A model generated the notes under the pieces. The model worked only from the letters and a program-made list of their open reading frames with translations. It was not told the origin of the DNA and did not search any database. 64,000 bases of DNA from Cruorifilaria tuberocauda (taxonomy: Eukaryota > Nematoda > Chromadorea > Rhabditida > Onchocercidae): the NCBI GenBank assembly GCA_013365365.1, contig JABVXU010000051.1:1-64000 (forward strand), read 5' to 3'. Shown in pieces: positions 27,101 to 40,870 of the stretch. Made by a program: the position numbers and the translations under genes. The stretch's first letter is position 1. Each line of letters starts with the position of its first letter.

Positions 27101-28692
27101 TTTCCTCGATCATACTTTATATAGAAGGAAAGATCACGAATTTATTGTTTGAAGGTGATGATAGCTTAGTTAAAATAGTTAATGTGGTAATTAAATTGAA
27201 ATGAATTTGTATTCTTTCTTAATCATTAGTCGTATCGTATTTCCATTTTAATGCAGTATTTCATATCACTTATCGATTCATCCGTTGAAATTGGCACTTC
27301 TTTTCTAATTTATATTTAAAATTAAAAAGAGAAAATTACAGTGTTTCATCCTAACAAAGAAAGTTTCTTGTTTTGTGAGAAGTTTTGAATTAGTTTCAAC
27401 TCGATAAACAAGTAGAGTCAAATAAATTGAAATGAAATCTGGGCTACACTCGCTAACAAAACCATTAATTTTCAGGAAGTTGGAAGTAGAAAGTATTACT
27501 TCCTATTCCCCATTCAACTATTGGTAAGCAGTTATAATTTAGAGACTTCTCATCGTCACGAATCCTTGAAATTTGCTTGAAAAGTTTTCCCAACTATCAT
27601 TGGTGATTTTATATGAATTCATTCAATCTTATCATTTTAGACTTTTTTTCTTGTCGATGTCCCCAAAAACGCCCAAGAAGCTGCTCAGAATTACAGGAAA
27701 GGCGTCGTTGATAATGAACGAAAGGCTTTGGCTGTATCAATTCAGGTTTAGTGCCGTGTTTCACCTTTCAAATCTGCTCTAAATTTTATTCCATTTTAAA
27801 AAAGTAATTCAAGAAACAGTCTACTTACCCAGCGAATTTTCAATTAAGTAGTTTTTTAATCGTCAAATCACAACAGTCGTTTTGCATTAAAAAATTCTTT
27901 ATATTTATTTTCCTGCAAATCCATCAAAAAAAGGCAATAATTCTGCAAAATGATTTATATGAACATGGGTTTAAGTTGAGTTTTGATTCACAGACAAAGT
28001 GATTTCTGAAAATTTTTTCTCAAAATGAGGGTTGAATTTGTGCTCGTATCAATCGAATGGAATCCTTTATTAATAGAAGTAATAGTTAGCAATCTATATA
28101 AAGTATTAGTTTTATAATAGTAAAGAGAACGGATCTTTAGATTTAATATCTAAAGAGAACAGATATAGCACAAAGCAAAGCAATCTTGACTCAAGGTCAA
28201 CACTAGGTCAGCAATACAATACACTCGAAAAGGAACCTTCTTACTGAGAGTAACCTTTATATATGATTTGGGAGGTACATAAGGTTCAAAAGTCGTGGGA
28301 TACATGAATTAATGAAGCAAGGAATAGAACAAAGCGACCTTGGCTTTACTAAGCATATCTACACGAATACCTTTAACATATATTATCATCATCAATGGAT
28401 TTAATGTCTTCAGTTACATCATTTCGGTTTTTCCTACAAGAATCAAAGAAGGAACATTTTTGAAAAAATGAAAACATGTTTTAAATTTCTAATTTTCTGT
28501 TTTAATATGTTTAGTTAAATGTTTTCGGAGAACTTTCTTTCTTTTTTATTCTAACAATAAAAAGCAAAATAAGATTTTCAGGAACACATGTTGTCTAAAT
28601 ACTTATTTACATTGGATGAAGTTATCGTTCGGAAGATTAAAGGTGACGTTGCAATTTTTGAAGTTGAAAAGCTTACATTTGCAGATCGGTAA
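21130..28692 (+). CDS. pot1: POT1, single-stranded telomere DNA-binding protein
   Basis: Sixteen exons: 21130-21201, 21616-21682, 21808-21944, 22320-22475, 22645-22893, 23094-23164, 23366-23504, 23748-23893, 24178-24286, 24842-25079 (or 25100), 25651-25769, 26656-26797, 26988-27055, 27476-27523, 27641-27745, 28582-28692. The product is 658 residues (665 with the alternative donor); human POT1 has 634. OB fold 1 is in the first four exons (VNIYAFVADL, IIRMHRAKI, FAVLLFSGQPG). OB fold 2 follows (VILRCWDTTSPP, IVLYEEHANFARNNVKCGD, LTMHGGGQRYSRS). The last five exons give a C-terminal domain with CNRCGLWC and CPVC, fitting the zinc-containing OB3/TPP1-binding region. The protein caps 3' telomeric overhangs and controls telomerase access. 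Exon 24842-25079 may end at a GC donor (GCAAGT). The linker between OB2 and the C-terminal domain is not recognisable. Family call is strong; the 24178-25769 exons are less sure. Confidence 0.88.
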
Positions 28693-29526
28693 AACGGTTC
28701 AATTGTATTCCAGTTGTAACTAGAAAGTTTGATATTTCAAATCATCTTTACTCAAGTTTCATTCTATTTTTAATTTCTGCCTTTGTGATATATCTTCGAC
28801 TTAATTTTTAAGTTCAAGTCCAAATCTAATTCCCATGACATTGCTGTTACTGCTTATTTTATTTTTGTTGTTACTTTGCAAAATTATTTACGTACTTATT
28901 TTGAATATTACAGATTCAAGATCACTGTTTCAATTTTTCAGAATTTTACCATTAATTGAATCTGCATAAAATGATTAGCGATATATATTGTAATGTATAC
29001 TGTAAACTTGTCAGCAATTATTCATCATGATTACATGAATTATATAATTTTTAGCCTAAGTCATCATTATTTTATTTTTCCTAGACTAATGACCGAGAAG
29101 TTCCCATTTCTATCTTTTGTTTTAAGGGAACACTGTATCCTTAATTCAACAGATATTCGTTAACGCCTTCATTAAAGTTCAATGCGAAATGATTGTACAT
29201 AAGTGCTTGTTTTTGATACTATCACTAAATTGTTGAATAAAGAATTTTTACAATTTATATATTGCTGATCGCAAATATTTATATAATTCTTTTTCATGGG
29301 AGAGAATATGTATTCCATATTGCATGAAATGAATGGATAGATGGATAGGTATTGCATGAATGAATGGATAGATAGATGCATGTGTGTTTCCCAATCCTTA
29401 AATATTCCTGAGAGAGCATTCTTTTGAAGAGTTGTGGTGATTAACAGTGGAAATCTCTGTCTTATGTCCTATTAAAAAATCATATTATAAAAGAATGTAA
29501 AAGACATTACTAGTCAGATTTATTAA
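28693..29526. other. Convergent intergenic POT1 / cathepsin L
   Basis: About 0.8 kb between two tail-to-tail genes. It contains a two-copy tandem repeat (29318-29374) and, on the minus strand, AATAAA (29519-29524) three bases beyond the cathepsin stop. No gene was seen. Confidence 0.6.
29318..29374. repeat. Two-copy tandem repeat, 32-bp period
   Basis: TATTGCATGAA-(A)TGAATGGATAGAT occurs at 29318-29343 and again at 29350-29374. It is a small, slightly diverged minisatellite in the convergent spacer. Confidence 0.75.
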
Positions 29527-31935
<2,409 letters not shown>

Positions 31936-34247
31936 TGCTGACTGTGATAATATCTTTATAAATATAATATTGCCTTTTTATAAGGATTAAGTTACTGATA
32001 ATACTGTTGACATGATGTCACATTAGCAGATTTTTTTCCTCCTTTCCCCCGCCTCTACTTTCTTTGATAATTTCGTAGCGATTTAAATGTTACACATTTG
32101 AGTTTAAATGCAAAGATATAACTCTTCTCGTAAGCTTCTCAAATATAGCAATTTTGATGCATTAAGATATTCCTGCCCTCATTCATTTTATTATCATTTT
32201 GTTGTGGCCTATGTTTGACAAAAATTGCGATTTTCCCCCTTACAACGACCATTCTTTTCTTCATTATTAAACATTAGGTATTTAAGCTTAAGTGCAAAGA
32301 CATAACTTTTACTTACAAACTTTATTATCATTGTAATACTTCTCAAATAAGTTGCTGATAATACTGCGACGTATCTTAAGAATTAAGACTATTTTTTCCT
32401 ACATAAATGTGCTATAACAAAAATTCTTTTTCTTTTTCTCATCAATAAAATAGAAAAAAAAACTTGCTAGCAAGTGTTCTTTTTATTTTCTATGCATTTT
32501 CTATTTTGCCCATCAAATATTCTTATCTTAACAATAAATCGTCATACATATTCACTTGCAGTGTTGTTTCACAAATAGAACAGAATAGGTTGTAAATGAA
32601 AGTTTATTCAAAAAAAACTCAACGAAGTTTCTGAATTATTTGAATTTATTTACTCATCGAAAAATTCATAAATCCGTAAAATGAAATAGACAGTTAACGA
32701 AAAATCAAATCATCGTAGAATAATAGAATTTCAAAAGGAATGAACATGAGCAAGAAAGGCGATATCTCAGTCTTTTTTAGATAGCATACTGGAAACATCC
32801 AGAAATCATTGAATGGAAAAAAAAGTAAGGTTTTGGGATCCTTGGAAGTTAATTACATCATTGCCAAAGCCAAGGCTTCTTTACATGCCAAGAAATTACT
32901 TCTCTTCTGATAACAACTTCATCTATTCGAAAGAAAAATCGATAAGAAGTCAAAAACATTGTCGTCGAGAATACGCAGTGTGAACGTATAAATTTATCAG
33001 TTCAAGTTAAGGTCAAGAAAATGACTTTGATTTGAAAGATAGGTTGGTATGGTAATGATAACAGTATGGATAAATTTCCTGATAAACATAATTTAGATCC
33101 ATTTTTTGGTAACAAAAGTAGAAGATACTTGAAAAAATTTCGTTTTATTTCTTGAAATACTGATCAAGATAGGCTGTAGAAATATGCTGGGTATCCGAAC
33201 CACTCCCCAGTGACTCCATATACTACAGTTAATGAACAGTTAATGGACGATGAATTCTTTCCTTCAACACTTCAAAATGTGTTACCAAAGGTAAATATTA
33301 CAAAAATCTATATAGATAAAAAGAATTAACCATTGATAAGATATTTGGGAAACAAAAAAGTGTTTTGATGTGTCTAGCTTGCAGCATTGTTGCACATATA
33401 AAGTTACATAATACTCTACTATTATCAGTAGTAGTGCCAGCTGTCGGATAAAAGTTTTATTTGATAACTTACAGAATATCTGCACATTCAAATACGATAA
33501 TGATATCCTCTGCTACATTACTTTAAAGCTTTATGTCCACTGTTAATACCACTGCAACTTTTTCGTTAAACATCGCCGATTTTCATGTTGGTGCCATCAG
33601 AGTTATTCAGGAAGCTATCATTGTCATCCAGCGATCCGCTGGCAGACGAAGGGGATGGGAATTTCGCAGTGTCCGTCTGTCCTTACTGTCCTGTCATATG
33701 TTATTGTTGTTTAAATGTTTTCTCACCTGCTCGTATATTTCTTTATTTAAAATTAGCGTTAGTTGTTATTTATTAATCTCTGCAATGCATCTATAAGTTT
33801 CTCTCTAGAATCAGCGAATAGAGTTTTCATCAGTTATGTGTTAACCTTTTCGGATTAGAAGTTTGTAATAACTTCTGTTCCTATTAAGATTTATCGGAAG
33901 AAAATTTAGTCGAATTTGCAGATCATGCAAGCTTTTGACAGTCTTTCTTCTCATTGTGCTATCCCTGAAAATCTGAAGTGGGATATTTTCATCCAATTAT
34001 CAATGCACCGGCGTTGTTCATTGTATCCCATTTATTTCGAAATCTTTCTTCCAAATGATTTTGACACACAGTGTATCTTTTACTATTTCGTAGCTGTTCA
34101 ACTTCGTGTCATGAATTTTGTATATAATTATGTCATATATTGTCTGTTATGAATGCATTTTTTTTGTATATTTGTATATTTTGTCAGGTTTGCATCAAAT
34201 TTAAGCGCGATCGTCTTTTCTGTCACTGAGCATATGTGTCTTTACTG
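31936..34247. other. Divergent intergenic cathepsin L / Gemin6
   Basis: About 2.3 kb serving as upstream region of both genes. The left part carries two diverged copies of a regulatory-looking block with GATA sites. Segment 33570-33690 is less AT-rich and open in several frames on both strands, but no consistent spliced gene could be built. ORF 33916-34152 has no recognisable domain. Confidence 0.5.
31991..32366. promoter_or_regulatory. Duplicated upstream elements with CTGATAA (GATA) sites
   Basis: GTTACTGATAATACTG at 31991-32006 recurs as GTTGCTGATAATACTG at 32351-32366. Between them, TGCAAAGATATAACT (near 32109) recurs as TGCAAAGACATAACT (near 32291). A further TGATAA is at 31945-31950. 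CTGATAA matches the nematode intestinal GATA-factor (ELT-2) site; gut expression of the cathepsin gene is an inference. Confidence 0.5.
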
Positions 34248-35232
34248 ATGCAAAGCAATCATGATAATGTGGAAGAAGCGTGTGTGTCATCTGTATTCAA
34301 TTTATCTATCTCAGCAATGTATCATTTATGTGGACAGCCGGTAGCTATTGATTTACTCAACAATAAAACCATTTGTGGCAATGTATTCACATTTGATCCA
34401 ATTAGTCATTCAGTTGTAATCGTTGTTTTCGCACGTAATGCAGGTATGATTCTAAATGTTGATTGATCAAACTGGTTGAATTAATGAAGCAACTTCTTTA
34501 AATCGGTGTTGTTTATTTTGGTTCTAGTATCTCTCCTGAGTTTCGGATTCCTTTACTAATGAAAAGATTATGTGGTAAAGTTTTCAGATTATAGAATCTA
34601 TAAAAAATGCTACAAAATTACAGTAATCTGTGTTGAAATCAGTAGTTGTACCTACATTTATTAATTTATTTTCAGAGCCAGAGACAGTGCGAGTTTTACC
34701 AGGTATATCGATAAAACATTTGAGAAAACTAGATAATAATCAGTTGCCGGATGGGTGCATTAAAAAAACACCTGAGCTGGAATATTGGCTCGGAAAGTTG
34801 CTTAAAACAGCACCACAGTCATCTAAAGAACAGGTTTCAGAAAGGTATTTTTTTGTATGGATCGACTTTATTAAATCCATATGTCTGCAAAATATGCTTC
34901 ATAGCATTATAAGTGTCAAAAAAGCTACACATATATTCCGAAAAAGTTCAATGCATATATAAAATTTTCGATTTCATCCTCGAATTAAATGGTTTTGGAC
35001 TTTAATCTTAGTTATTTAAGGAATGGTACTTGACGTGTACATGATTTTTAGACGGAGAAGATTAATTGAATGGTTAGAGCAGAATCAGATCCAAGTAAAA
35101 AGCGACAGTGATGGATCAGTCACAGTATTTGATGCCGTACGGATCGTCGCACCCTTCACAGCAGAAGATTGCTTTTGTGATAATGCTGTCATTTTATCGA
35201 GAATGAAAAAACTGATTTCAAAAGCTCCTTAA
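34248..35232 (+). CDS. gemin6: Gemin6 homologue (SMN complex, Sm-fold)
   Basis: Three exons, 34248-34443, 34676-34844 and 35052-35232, give 181 residues (human Gemin6 has 167). The N-terminal Sm-like fold shows VAIDLLNNKTICGNVFTFD followed by DPISHSVVIVVF, matching the DPVSANIVLVNF block of the human protein. The second exon continues the fold with VRVLPGISIKHLRKL. The C-terminal half has RRRRLIEWLEQNQI and ILSRMKKLI, matching the conserved Gemin6 tail (RKNSLKKWLEKNHI and ILSRVQDLI). It is expected to bind Gemin7 and support Sm-core loading onto spliceosomal snRNAs in the cytoplasm. The start is the first ATG that gives the Sm fold; a possible trans-splice acceptor (TTGTCAG, ending 34187) lies 60 nt upstream. 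AATAAA is at 35315-35320. Confidence 0.85.
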
Positions 35233-35314
35233 GATGAACTTTTCTTTCAAGAAATTAATCTCTCTGTGCAATCGATTGAAATTTTCATGTGTTTTTATTT
35301 TATATGTACATGCC

Positions 35315-35320
35315 AATAAA
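35315..35320 (+). terminator. Poly(A) signal of Gemin6
   Basis: AATAAA lies 83 nt after the stop codon and about 320 nt before the start of the next gene. The 411-nt spacer 35233-35643 holds nothing else I can name. Confidence 0.5.
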
Positions 35321-35643
35321 TGAGGAAGGCAGAATTGTTTCTTTGATAATTTACTGTTTTATGGTGGAATTTACATCATCCTTAGAGGAATACTTGCAGA
35401 TTCTCCAATTTTCAAAGACTGACTATTTCAGCTTCATAAGTTTTGCTACTTTTGTAAACTACTTATTCTCGAGAAGCATGCTTATATGTACATTTATGAA
35501 CGCATTTCATTTTTATTATACGAATAGATTGCGAAAATATTCTGTAAACAATGTTTGTTGTGCATGCTCTTTCAGTTTGGATTCCTAATCGGTTTGAATT
35601 ATGTAAGTGTTTTAAGGAAAAGTAACGTGGTGAAAAGTGAGAA

Positions 35644-38600
35644 ATGGAAATGCTTTATAATGACAACGAAGCAGTAGCAGTTGTGGAAGCTGAACAGAGT
35701 AGTGAAGGAAATACTAAAGGTGAAGTGATTATGGATGAGGAACTTTCGACGAAAGGTCGGAATTTTAAGGGAAGATTTCTGGATGGTAATTCGGCAGAAT
35801 TAGTTGATATAGAGCATGATGAAGATAATAAATGTGGCAGTAATAGGATTGTGGAAGATGCTCTAGAAAAGACTATAAACGAAGTTGCAGAGGTATGATT
35901 TAATTACACATGTAAAACTTCCGACTTTTATACAGTAGTATTAAACTTTTTACTAAAATTTAATAAAAAATTTTAGTATGTGATAGGGCGGGGTAAAGAT
36001 AATTATGCCAATTTAGTTATATCTTTAGTTATATTTTGCAGACAAGTTTGCAGAGTGCTGCTGTTGAAGGAGAAGATCTAACGAACGAAAATTCAAAGTA
36101 TGATCAATAATTATGTTCTAAATTATCTCCCACATTTCCAAATTTTGATTAAGATGATTAACGCATTCACCTTAGTACAATATGATCAATTAGAACAATT
36201 TGCAAAATTGTTGGTTCAAATTTTTGTTTCAAAAGCTGATAATATGATCATGTATTATATTAAGAATTTATTGCCTTCAATTCATTTATTTGCATTGCAA
36301 AATTTGCATGATGATTCTTTATGTGCATGTATACTTGGAATTTTGCTTTTTGAATATTTTTCATTTCCTGCGTATTTATTAAACGATACCTTATGTAATT
36401 AATAAGAGCTAATTTAATACGATTAATTACATAAATCATTTTTCAATTAAATCAGTTTTGAAAAAAAGCGATATTAAGGAAGAAAAGCAAATACGACTGG
36501 GATGCACCGATCGTTAAAGACATTGTCCGAAGAGTTAAAAATCACCGATTGTCCCACGCCAAAGCAGCTGAACAGCTTTCTCTATTGATGGATGCGAAAG
36601 TAACATCCATTGGAGTTCGTTTGCAAGTTGTTAAAATGGCGAACGATGAAGCACTTGCGGTGAGTAATTTGCACTCAGTTTTGAGTTATAACTTACACTG
36701 TCTCCTCTTTTCTGGGATCTATTGCGCGTATGCACTTCACATCTTTCATCCTCTAATAATAAAAGTATGTAGATTATGTACGCTAGAAAAACAATTTGTA
36801 ATGCACGCCGAATAAAATTACATGTATTTGCATGCAAATGAATACAGTTTTATTTGCAAAATTAATTTTCGAGTTCTCTAGTCTCCAATTTCAACTTGGA
36901 ATGTTCCTCGACCAAAAGCGTAGAATCGAATCAAAAATCCGTAATTTCTTAACTTGAAAAAACCAAAATTATCGTGATGTCATTTCATGAAAGATTTATA
37001 GAAGCAGGATCAGCGAAGTAGCTATTCAAAAACATTCAAAGACGGTAATTCTTCCCCAGGTAAAACTACAAGCAAAGAAATAGATGTGCCAGTGAAAGAA
37101 CGTGAAAGTAAATCACCTGTTTCATATCGTACGAGAAGCAAAACAGGTATAAAACAAGATGTAAATGGTTCACAAAGTAGTAAATCAGAAAGTGGTGTTG
37201 AAGCTCACATTACTCTACCAAATATGGGCGAGATCAGCGGTCAGTGTACTGGGAACACCAATAATGGAATTAGGTAATGGCTTTTGTACTATTTATTGAG
37301 TGATGAAGATGATTTAATTCGTGAGTTTAGTCACTATTTATAAATCATAAGGAAAAAATTATTTTTCGAGTAAGAGTGGACTAATACTATAGAGAGTATA
37401 ATGCCTCCTTTTCATTTGATTTGATATTTCTAGAGTATTTTCTTTCTCGTAGATAATTTAAGAAAACTATTATTTTTATAATCAGAAATTGTAGACATAG
37501 TCGCCTTCTGTTCATTGGTTGTCAAATGTCTGATTAAAATTTTCTTGAATTCAATTAGCAATTTGAGTAATTTTAGTTAGGTAATCCATTAGAAAAACGA
37601 AAAAGAACGAAACGTTTGCAGTTTACCAATAACAACAATGCAAAATGATGCAGCAAATAACCAACTTTATTTGCCGATCATCATTTCACAGCCAGCATCT
37701 ACAGCAGGAATGGCTACGAAAATGGCACCACCAGTTATTAGACTTTTAGATAATGAAGGGAAATTGACACATATTGCAGTAGCTGAAAATGGGAGTTACA
37801 AGTTATACAGAGTAAGTGAAGGAGGTACAAATGCCGAGCATGTGCAAGTAGTTAATCAGGCTGTGTCGACTGGTACTGCTTCATGTATGTATTAAAGAAA
37901 AATACCTTTTTTTAATTATTTGCGAAAATTCCTTTTTACCAAATTTGATTTTGCTTATGGCTTTAATATAACAAGTTAAACTGCGATCAGATGGCTTATT
38001 TCTAATGATCTTAAGATAGTTTGCTGCATTCAAGTTGAAGTTGCACCACCAGCAAGATGTTGCGCAGATTCTCCTTGCATTCCATTTTTGAGGAGCTTGC
38101 AGTTATTTACTTTTTGAAATGAATGATTTTCAGATGTTTTAGTTCGTAACATAAATGTCTTTCTTAACGATAAATCAGTCTTGCTTTATTTGCATTAGTA
38201 ATAATATATTGAATTGAAGATAACTCAAAGGTATTTTTTTCATTAAATGTTAGTCAAAAACCTCAATAGTTGAATTTTTTCGAGATGATTAAAATTTTTT
38301 AGCAATGACTGAATCCACAAAAAATATGGTCACACCGGGAATTCTGAGAGTGACGAAGTCAGAGAAAAGCATAACACCTAGTTGCAGTGCTAATTTTTAC
38401 ATTGAAAGTGTCCCAGCGCAGCAGACTTTAGGAGCCCTAGTGGGTATACCGAAATTCGTTAATCCGCAGCGTTATGGTGGAAGTAATGTGTACACAAGGA
38501 CAATTGGACCTGTATGTTATCCTTCTAAACACCTTAATGTTTTTATTATTTTGATTTTATCAAGTTTCATGAAATTTAAAGCTCTGGCAGCTCATATTGT

Positions 38601-40870
38601 TGTTGTAAGTAGAGAATTTCACATAAAGTATGTTTATTACAAATTTCACTATTTGGAAATTAAATTTGATAAAAAATGTTCTTTTTCAGGTAGGAACACC
38701 CAGTTCAATTTCATGCATAAGCGGCATGCGGTAACTTTTTCTGCAGTGAATAAAAGAAATTTTTTCCAAATTATGTCTGTAACAAAATTTATTTTCAAGA
38801 TTAGTTCATGGATTCGGAGCTCGAATCAAACATCGACTCGGCATTACTATACATTTGCTGATGATGATAATTCGAACGCTTGACCATTTATTATAGAATA
38901 TTGTAGAGAATATTTGTTTTAGGTCTCGAGCTGAAATAAGAGAGGAAGTTAAAAGATTAATTCGTTGCTTAAAATCTCAACATATTAATTGTGAAGAGGC
39001 TGTGAAACAATTGTTTGAGTATGCTGGACTGCATTCATCAAAAAGTATTTTACCTGCTGCAAAAGTGAGTCGTTTTTCATAAGAAAATAAAAGATTTATT
39101 TTGTAATTTATGGCGAAGGTAAGGTTTATAGAAATTTGAACAAAATTTCCGATAAAATGTTATTATGAGATCTCATCGCTGTTTGCAAAAATCATATCAT
39201 GTTTTTCATTTGTTAATATTTCAGAATCTCTGCAGATTTTCATGTTATAGAGGTTGTGTTAATATTATGCACAATCTTAGTTTCCATTTATTATAAGATA
39301 CAGAATTGGAGCAGATATATCAGAGAAACACTTTCTCTCTTGAGATACAAATAGTTCCTGATATTTGAAAGAATGCGTAATTCGTTGCTTATTCTGAGAA
39401 CTTTATGACTGCTTGATCAAGTAGTGGAAATCTTTCATGATTAAGGAAAATCATTTTATGCTAATGGCTTGATTTTTCAATACGTCAAAGCAGTTTATTT
39501 ATAGCAGATGAATGATGCTGATGGCAACAAGCAGAAGGCGGACAACAGGTCAGACTTACTTCTGGAACGAAATGTTTATGCCGTATAATGATCTTGCTTC
39601 TAATGTCGAATCAGTTAATCTGGTCTTTGAGATTTGTCGGTGTCCATGATTAGAGAAATGATTGTATAGGCTGGTTCTAGAAAGCTGTATGTGATATAGT
39701 AACTGATGTAAGATAGAAAATAGCTTCGCTTGACTGTTTCATGATTTGTTTCATGTTTCAAAGTGCCTCATCTAATGATTATATATATGAGAACCCGTAT
39801 CATTTCAAACAAATTTATTAAGTATTTAAAAAATATTATGATGAAAAATATAATGATGACATATTAGCATTTATTACAGTGTAGATTGTGAGACACGATT
39901 GCAACGGGAATGTAGTGCTGACGATGGAAACGAACTGTATACAAGGCTAGTTGATGAGCAGGGAAATATGAACATTGCCATTGCAGAAGGCGAAGGTTAT
40001 CGTGTCTACCGGTTGAACAAGGCAACGCAAAATCGTGAATTATATAAATGCGCCGATTGTGACTTATTACATAAAATCAAAAAAGATCCAGTAAGTGACG
40101 CGTGAAAAATACAATGATGTCCTCACTGATTTGCATGGAAAATGCTTATTGGATAGCGATTATGAATAAATAGTTGATAATATCCGCACAGTATTGTGGA
40201 AGACTACTAGTAATTATTTTGAAACATGAAGAAATAAACTGTAGTGGATATGTACATTTATTTCTCCAATAGGTGAATTGAAAAACAACTTTCAGTTGTC
40301 AAAAAATTTATCAAGTAATCCACAAATTTTGTTCTTTCAAAAACATGATTTCAAAAGCCTTTTTGTTGTTGGAAAATTTTTTCGATGTTTTTTTTTCAAG
40401 ATTGCGATAGTCGAAATTGTCGATGGTACATTGGTGGGTGACATTCATCCTTCACACCATCCAAAATGTCCCTTGCAAACTTTATCTGTGAAAGATTGTG
40501 AACAGAATTCGGTGAGCGATGAACGAGAATCTTCCTTATATCCCGAAGCTACCACGGCATGTTTTTTTTTCGATTTTCCACATTTAATTTGAAGGAAAAA
40601 GGCTGGAGGTTATTTGAGATATATTTTTGTTAACATCCTCATTTGTTTCAGGATGTTGAGGAAGGGCGAAAAGGAATTGAAGCGAGGAAAGGTGGTAACC
40701 CAAAGCGTATGTCAAAACAAAACGGTCGTAAAAATCGACAATCGACCAAGTCACCAGTCAGAAAAAGACCTAACGTTGTTCCGGAACGAAGTTTAGGAAT
40801 GACATTAAGAAAACGGAAAGCAAGGACCTTAACTAGTCCGGGAATTTATGACTCTGAAGTAATGAGTTAA
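35644..40870 (+). CDS. Unrecognised protein with A-B-A-B repeats and a C-terminal Cys/His zinc motif
   Basis: Twelve exons: 35644-35892, 36042-36097, 36488-36659, 37002-37273, 37622-37884, 38303-38511, 38690-38730, 38923-39064, 39505-39548, 39880-40090, 40401-40511, 40652-40870; 662 residues, all phases consistent. It begins with an acidic region. A helical module appears in exon 36488-36659 (LSHAKAAEQLSLL) and again in 38923-39064 (INCEEAVKQLFEY). A beta-like module appears in 37622-37884 (IAVAENGSYKLYRV) and again in 39880-40090 (IAIAEGEGYRVYRL). The second beta module continues into YKCADCDLLHKIKKDP and then HPSHHPKCPL, a C-x2-C...H-H-x2-C arrangement reminiscent of FLYWCH-like fingers but lacking the tryptophan. 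The C-terminus is strongly basic (KRMSKQNGRKNRQS), suggesting nucleic-acid binding in the nucleus. I know no orthologue. The 65-bp duplication covers the end of exon 40401-40511. Confidence 0.75.
36391..36434. repeat. Perfect 13-bp inverted repeat in an intron
   Basis: TTATGTAATTAAT at 36391-36403 is exactly reverse-complemented at 36422-36434, with an 18-nt loop. It lies in intron 36098-36487 of the unrecognised gene. Confidence 0.85.
40495..40559. repeat. 65-bp perfect direct repeat, copy 1
   Basis: Identical to 43677-43741. The first 17 bp are the end of coding exon 40401-40511; the remaining 48 bp are the start of the following intron, including the GTGAGC donor. Flanking bases differ between copies. 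Confidence 0.95.

Noticed and set aside
33916..34152. 78-codon ORF just upstream of Gemin6
   Set aside because: First part looks coding-like, but no domain, no consistent exon junctions, and it ends in a hydrophobic AT-rich tail.
34528..34574. Possible extra Gemin6 exon with acceptor and donor
   Set aside because: Its only open frame does not match the phase of exon 34248-34443, whereas skipping it joins two exons in phase and matches the family.
37045..37059. Apparent 15-nt intron (GTAATTCTTCCCCAG)
   Set aside because: It is a multiple of three and open in frame, so exon 37002-37273 simply reads through it.
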